Of a stretch of DNA of 7,864 nucleotides, positions 5,377 to 7,864 are shown one piece after another. Within the stretch, counting starts at the first letter, position 1. Every line of letters starts with the position of its first letter. The stretch comes from an uncultured Nitrospira sp. GTDB taxonomy: Bacteria; Nitrospirota; Nitrospiria; Nitrospirales; Nitrospiraceae. The stretch is taken from the NCBI GenBank assembly GCA_946479785.1, contig CAMLHQ010000118.1, positions 1 through 7,864 of the forward strand, read 5' to 3'. A model generated the notes under the pieces. The model was not told the origin of the DNA. It saw only the letters and a list, made by a program, of their open reading frames with translations, and did no database searches. Made by a program: the position numbers and the translations under genes.

Positions 5377-7638
5377 GTTGTTTGTTTGACGCTGATCTGC
5401 GCCCTCACCGACGCCTTCGGCCAGGCTGTAGCCGACGTCAATAAATCCGACACCAGCACGCGTGCCGAGAGCACGGACCGAGCAGGAGGCCACGCTCCGG
5501 CAGACGAGCTGTGGAACAAACGAGCGCAGGCCGAAGCGGAGTTGCAGGCCGTGAGCCAACCCGAGACTCTCGCGGCCGGCGCTCCTTCCGGCACGCCGCA
5601 AGAGGAACTCCTCGAACGGCGGACGCTTCTCCATCTAATCGTCAGAAGTGACGACGAGCAGATCGACGATGCGCAGAGGCTGGAGCAGATCCGCCAGCGA
5701 CGTGGGGAGTTCAACAAGACTCAGACTGAATCAAAGACTCAGACCGAATCTCCGCCCTATTCGATCTTCTTCGCCGATCAACTGTGGGATACCGCCTACT
5801 CCTTGCGACTCACCGAAGAAGGCCTGCAATCACAGTTAAGTCTCATCGAATTGCGTTTCAATCGTGCGCGTGAGTCTCTGCAGGGCGCTCAAGAACGGCT
5901 CCGGCAGACATCGGAACGGGCGGAAGCGGCGAAGGATTCCCCCGGAGAAAACCGCCAACGCTGGCTGCGCGACCTAGAAGCACTTCGCCAGCGAGGGGCC
6001 GCCGCCATGCTGCAGGCCGCCGAACTCTCCAAAACCCGCAGTGAGGAAGAACTGGCCGACGCACGCGCGCGCCGCGAGTCGGCCGAGCGCCGTCTGGAAT
6101 CTGTCGAACCATATGTAGAGTTCACCGACACGGATCTCGGAAAAATCCAAACGCGCCTGTCACAAGAACGGCAAGGACTGGCTGATGAGCTCGAGCACAC
6201 CACCGCCGCTCGTCGCCGGCAGTTCGACCAACTCCGGGACATCGAGCGACAGGTGGCGACTCGACTCGCTAAACGGACCCAACAAGCAACCGGGAACATT
6301 CCGGAAAGCCTGCGACAGGTCCAAGCAGCCGCCGAGGCAGGACGCATTCAGGCCGACAACATGGCCCTCAAGGGCGACTTACTTCAACTGCTGCTCGATG
6401 TTGTGGAAGGCGAACGGCAGTTGTGGGACAGCCGATTCGCAATCGCGCACGGCGCCGAGCCTGCCAAGGTCCGTGAAGCGTATGATCGATTTACTCCGCT
6501 GTTCGCCAATTTCCGTGCCTCCCGAGATTACCTGCGCCAGCAAGTGGGTATTGTCTCAGGCCAGATCGGCGAACTAGAAACTCGTTTGAATAACAGCGCT
6601 GTCCGAGATCGCCGACATATACAAGCGCTACTCCAAGCCCACCGGCAACGAGAACAGATTTACAATCATGCGCTCCAACGAGTAGATCAGGCCTCGCGAT
6701 TTCTTGAACGCTGGAAGTCCGAATTCAAAGAACAGCGCAAGGAGCTTCCCCTCTCGGCACGCATCGAGGATTGGTGGCAGCATGGGTGGGCAAACGCGAA
6801 GGTTGGCTGGAACTTTGAAGTATTTTCCGCTGAAGACACGATTGAGGTGGAGGGCAAAAAGATTACGGGCCGCCGTAGCGTGACCGTCGGAAAAATAGTC
6901 AGCGCCCTCATTATCCTCCTGATTGGATATTGGCTCTGCATCTATCTCGCCGGGCTCATCGGTCGCCTAGCCGTGGCTCGACTCGGGGTCACACCGGAAC
7001 TGGCCAACCTCATGCGCCAATGGAGCCAGGCGCTGCTCATTACCATTCTCATCGTGATGAGCTTCGTATGGGTCAAAATTCCCTTGACCATCTTTGCGTT
7101 TCTCGGCGGCGCATTTGCCATCGGAGCGGGCTTTGGCGCACAGAATTTGTTGAAAAACGTGATCAGCGGTATCTTGCTGCTCATCGAACGCCCCTTGCGC
7201 GTGGGCGATTTAATCGAAGTCGACAACGTGCGCGGCCGTGTCACGACTATCGGCCTTCGATCCTCTACCGTCCGGGACACCAAGGGAATGGTGACGCTGA
7301 TTCCCAACAGCAGTTTTCTCGAGCAGCATCTTACGAACTGGACTTATTCAACCCGCATCGGCCGCTTTTCGCTTCGAGTCGGCGCACCATACGGCTCATC
7401 CACACCACAAGTCATGGACATCCTGTCCGCTCTCGCGGGAGAACATCCCCGCGTTCTTAAGACTCCGCAGCCGCAGGTATTGTTGGAAGAGTTCGGCAGC
7501 CAGGCGAGAATTTTCACATTGAATTATTGGCTGGAAATACGGTTGGACATCGATCCCCATGAAGTGGCGAGCGAGCTGCGGTTCGCCATCGAGAAAAAGT
7601 TTTTGGAAGTGGGTTTAAAAATTCTTCCAGCGGCGTGA
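5362..7638 (+). CDS. MscS-family mechanosensitive channel with long periplasmic coiled-coil domain
   Basis: A 758-aa inner-membrane channel expected to open under membrane tension and release solutes after hypo-osmotic shock. Residues 1-24 look like a signal peptide (AVVCLTLICALTDAFGQAVA). Residues 40-480 are polar, Gln/Glu/Arg/Ala-rich and predicted coiled coil, probably periplasmic. A linker (FEVFSAEDTIEVEGKK, about 485-500) typical of MscK/YjeP-like C-termini precedes three membrane segments near 512-536, 557-574 and 576-611. The third is the Gly/Ala-rich pore helix (FLGGAFAIGAGFGAQNLLKN). The MscS beta domain follows with RPLRVGDLIEV (610-620), the VRGRVTTIGLRSSTVRD segment and IPNSSFLEQHLTNW (647-660), then the cytoplasmic alpha/beta vestibule. 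It lacks the extra membrane helices (11 in total) of MscK, so the architecture is intermediate between MscS (about 290 aa) and MscK (about 1100 aa). GTG start has GAGGAG at 9 nt; no in-frame ATG lies near. Family certain; start moderately sure. Confidence 0.92.
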   Translation: MRREAVVCLTLICALTDAFGQAVADVNKSDTSTRAESTDRAGGHAPADELWNKRAQAEAELQAVSQPETLAAGAPSGTPQEELLERRTLLHLIVRSDDEQIDDAQRLEQIRQRRGEFNKTQTESKTQTESPPYSIFFADQLWDTAYSLRLTEEGLQSQLSLIELRFNRARESLQGAQERLRQTSERAEAAKDSPGENRQRWLRDLEALRQRGAAAMLQAAELSKTRSEEELADARARRESAERRLESVEPYVEFTDTDLGKIQTRLSQERQGLADELEHTTAARRRQFDQLRDIERQVATRLAKRTQQATGNIPESLRQVQAAAEAGRIQADNMALKGDLLQLLLDVVEGERQLWDSRFAIAHGAEPAKVREAYDRFTPLFANFRASRDYLRQQVGIVSGQIGELETRLNNSAVRDRRHIQALLQAHRQREQIYNHALQRVDQASRFLERWKSEFKEQRKELPLSARIEDWWQHGWANAKVGWNFEVFSAEDTIEVEGKKITGRRSVTVGKIVSALIILLIGYWLCIYLAGLIGRLAVARLGVTPELANLMRQWSQALLITILIVMSFVWVKIPLTIFAFLGGAFAIGAGFGAQNLLKNVISGILLLIERPLRVGDLIEVDNVRGRVTTIGLRSSTVRDTKGMVTLIPNSSFLEQHLTNWTYSTRIGRFSLRVGAPYGSSTPQVMDILSALAGEHPRVLKTPQPQVLLEEFGSQARIFTLNYWLEIRLDIDPHEVASELRFAIEKKFLEVGLKILPAA
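5716..5751 (+). repeat. 18-bp in-frame tandem duplication in the channel gene
   Basis: Two 18-bp units differing at two positions encode KTQTES twice (residues 119-124 and 125-130) in a polar stretch between predicted helices of the periplasmic domain. The low divergence suggests a fairly recent in-frame duplication. Confidence 0.85.
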
Positions 7639-7651
7639 GTAAGAGACTCAC
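7635..7651. terminator. hairpin spanning both stop codons of convergent genes
   Basis: GTGAGT-(AAGAG)-ACTCAC forms a 6-bp stem and contains the TGA of the channel gene (7636-7638) and the stop of the converging transporter (7648-7650). It is well placed for a bidirectional terminator, but neither strand has a U-run after it, so termination is uncertain. Confidence 0.3.
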
Positions 7652-7864
7652 CTCAAGAAGAGCAGCCACAGATAGAGTGTGCTCAAAACGATCGACCCAA
7701 CCATCACAGGGAATCCTACTTTGAAGAACTGCCAGAACGAGATGTGATAACCCGCCCGCCGAGCGAGATCCACCACGACCACATTGGCGCTTGCTCCAAT
7801 AAGTGTCCCGTTTCCCCCTAAACAGGCTCCTAACGCAAGGGCCCACCAGAGGGGCAAGATGTCC
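7648..7864 (-). CDS. ArsB/SLC13-type ion transporter, C-terminal end (partial)
   Basis: The last 71 residues of an inner-membrane transporter of the ion-transporter superfamily (CitMHS/ArsB/NhaD-like, PF03600 type); the frame is open to the window edge. Diagnostic is the re-entrant motif [19 protein letters not shown] followed by [23 protein letters not shown], which is the usual C-terminal pattern of this group, and a final membrane helix ([16 protein letters not shown]). Substrate cannot be decided from this part: arsenite, Na+/H+ exchange and dicarboxylates are all represented in the superfamily. A TTG at 7857 is internal, not the start. The gene converges on the MscS-type channel with 9 bp between stop codons. 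Confidence 0.87.
   Translation of the reverse strand, partial: DILPLWWALALGACLGGNGTLIGASANVVVVDLARRAGYHISFWQFFKVGFPVMVGSIVLSTLYLWLLFLR

Noticed and set aside
5016..5717. Minus-strand 233-codon ORF
   Set aside because: It is antisense to the DUF6496-type gene and the start of the channel gene; its Ser/Arg/Leu-rich composition is typical of a shadow frame.
1..7864. Defence system, CRISPR array, prophage or transposon
   Set aside because: No nuclease, transposase, integrase, phage protein or regularly spaced repeats were seen on either strand.

Overview
The window looks like bacterial chromosome from a Gram-negative, moderately GC-rich organism. A Nitrospira-type bacterium (phylum Nitrospirota) is my best guess. 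The guess rests on the mix of small signal-peptide proteins, SRPBCC proteins, DUF2630, DUF6496 and a MauG/cytochrome c peroxidase-type fragment. It is an inference from gene content; no rRNA or other marker gene is present.

Layout. From 9 to 4495 everything lies on the minus strand. In transcription order it reads: a 5'-truncated di-heme cytochrome c peroxidase remnant (4495-4190), a DUF2630 protein (4150-3905), a stand-alone SRPBCC protein (3850-3401), a secreted protein with one small beta-rich module (3284-2775), a larger secreted protein with three degenerate copies of what looks like the same module (2515-1658), a membrane-anchored DUF2892-SRPBCC fusion (1459-665), a possible tiny ORF (643-545) and a DsbA-family thiol oxidoreductase (533-9). 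Gaps are 39 to 259 bp and most genes have strong Shine-Dalgarno sites. This suggests a co-directional cluster with several transcription units rather than one tight operon. Across a 267-bp divergent gap, the plus strand carries a third secreted single-module protein (4763-5071), a 57-aa DUF6496 protein (5149-5322) and a 758-aa MscS-type mechanosensitive channel with a long periplasmic coiled-coil domain (5362-7638). The channel converges, with 9 bp between the stop codons, on the C-terminal end of an ArsB/SLC13-type ion transporter that runs off the window (7864-7648).

How the genes may work together. The content suggests a cell-envelope or general-stress accessory region: an osmotic-stress channel, a thiol oxidoreductase, small DUFs often seen near stress genes, and three exported proteins sharing a short module. 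The link to stress is inferred from gene types only. The most distinctive observation is that three exported proteins of different architecture (1x, 1x with an N-terminal low-complexity region, and 3x) share a 55-65 residue beta-rich module. Each copy has a (P/V/S)G-D/Q/A turn followed by a hydrophobic strand and a D-x-x-G-like hairpin.

Non-coding stretches. There is no gene-free stretch over 300 bp. The gaps at 1460-1657, 2516-2774, 3285-3400 and 4496-4762 hold only hairpins and marginal tiny ORFs. No tRNA, rRNA, CRISPR array, transposase or integrase is visible.
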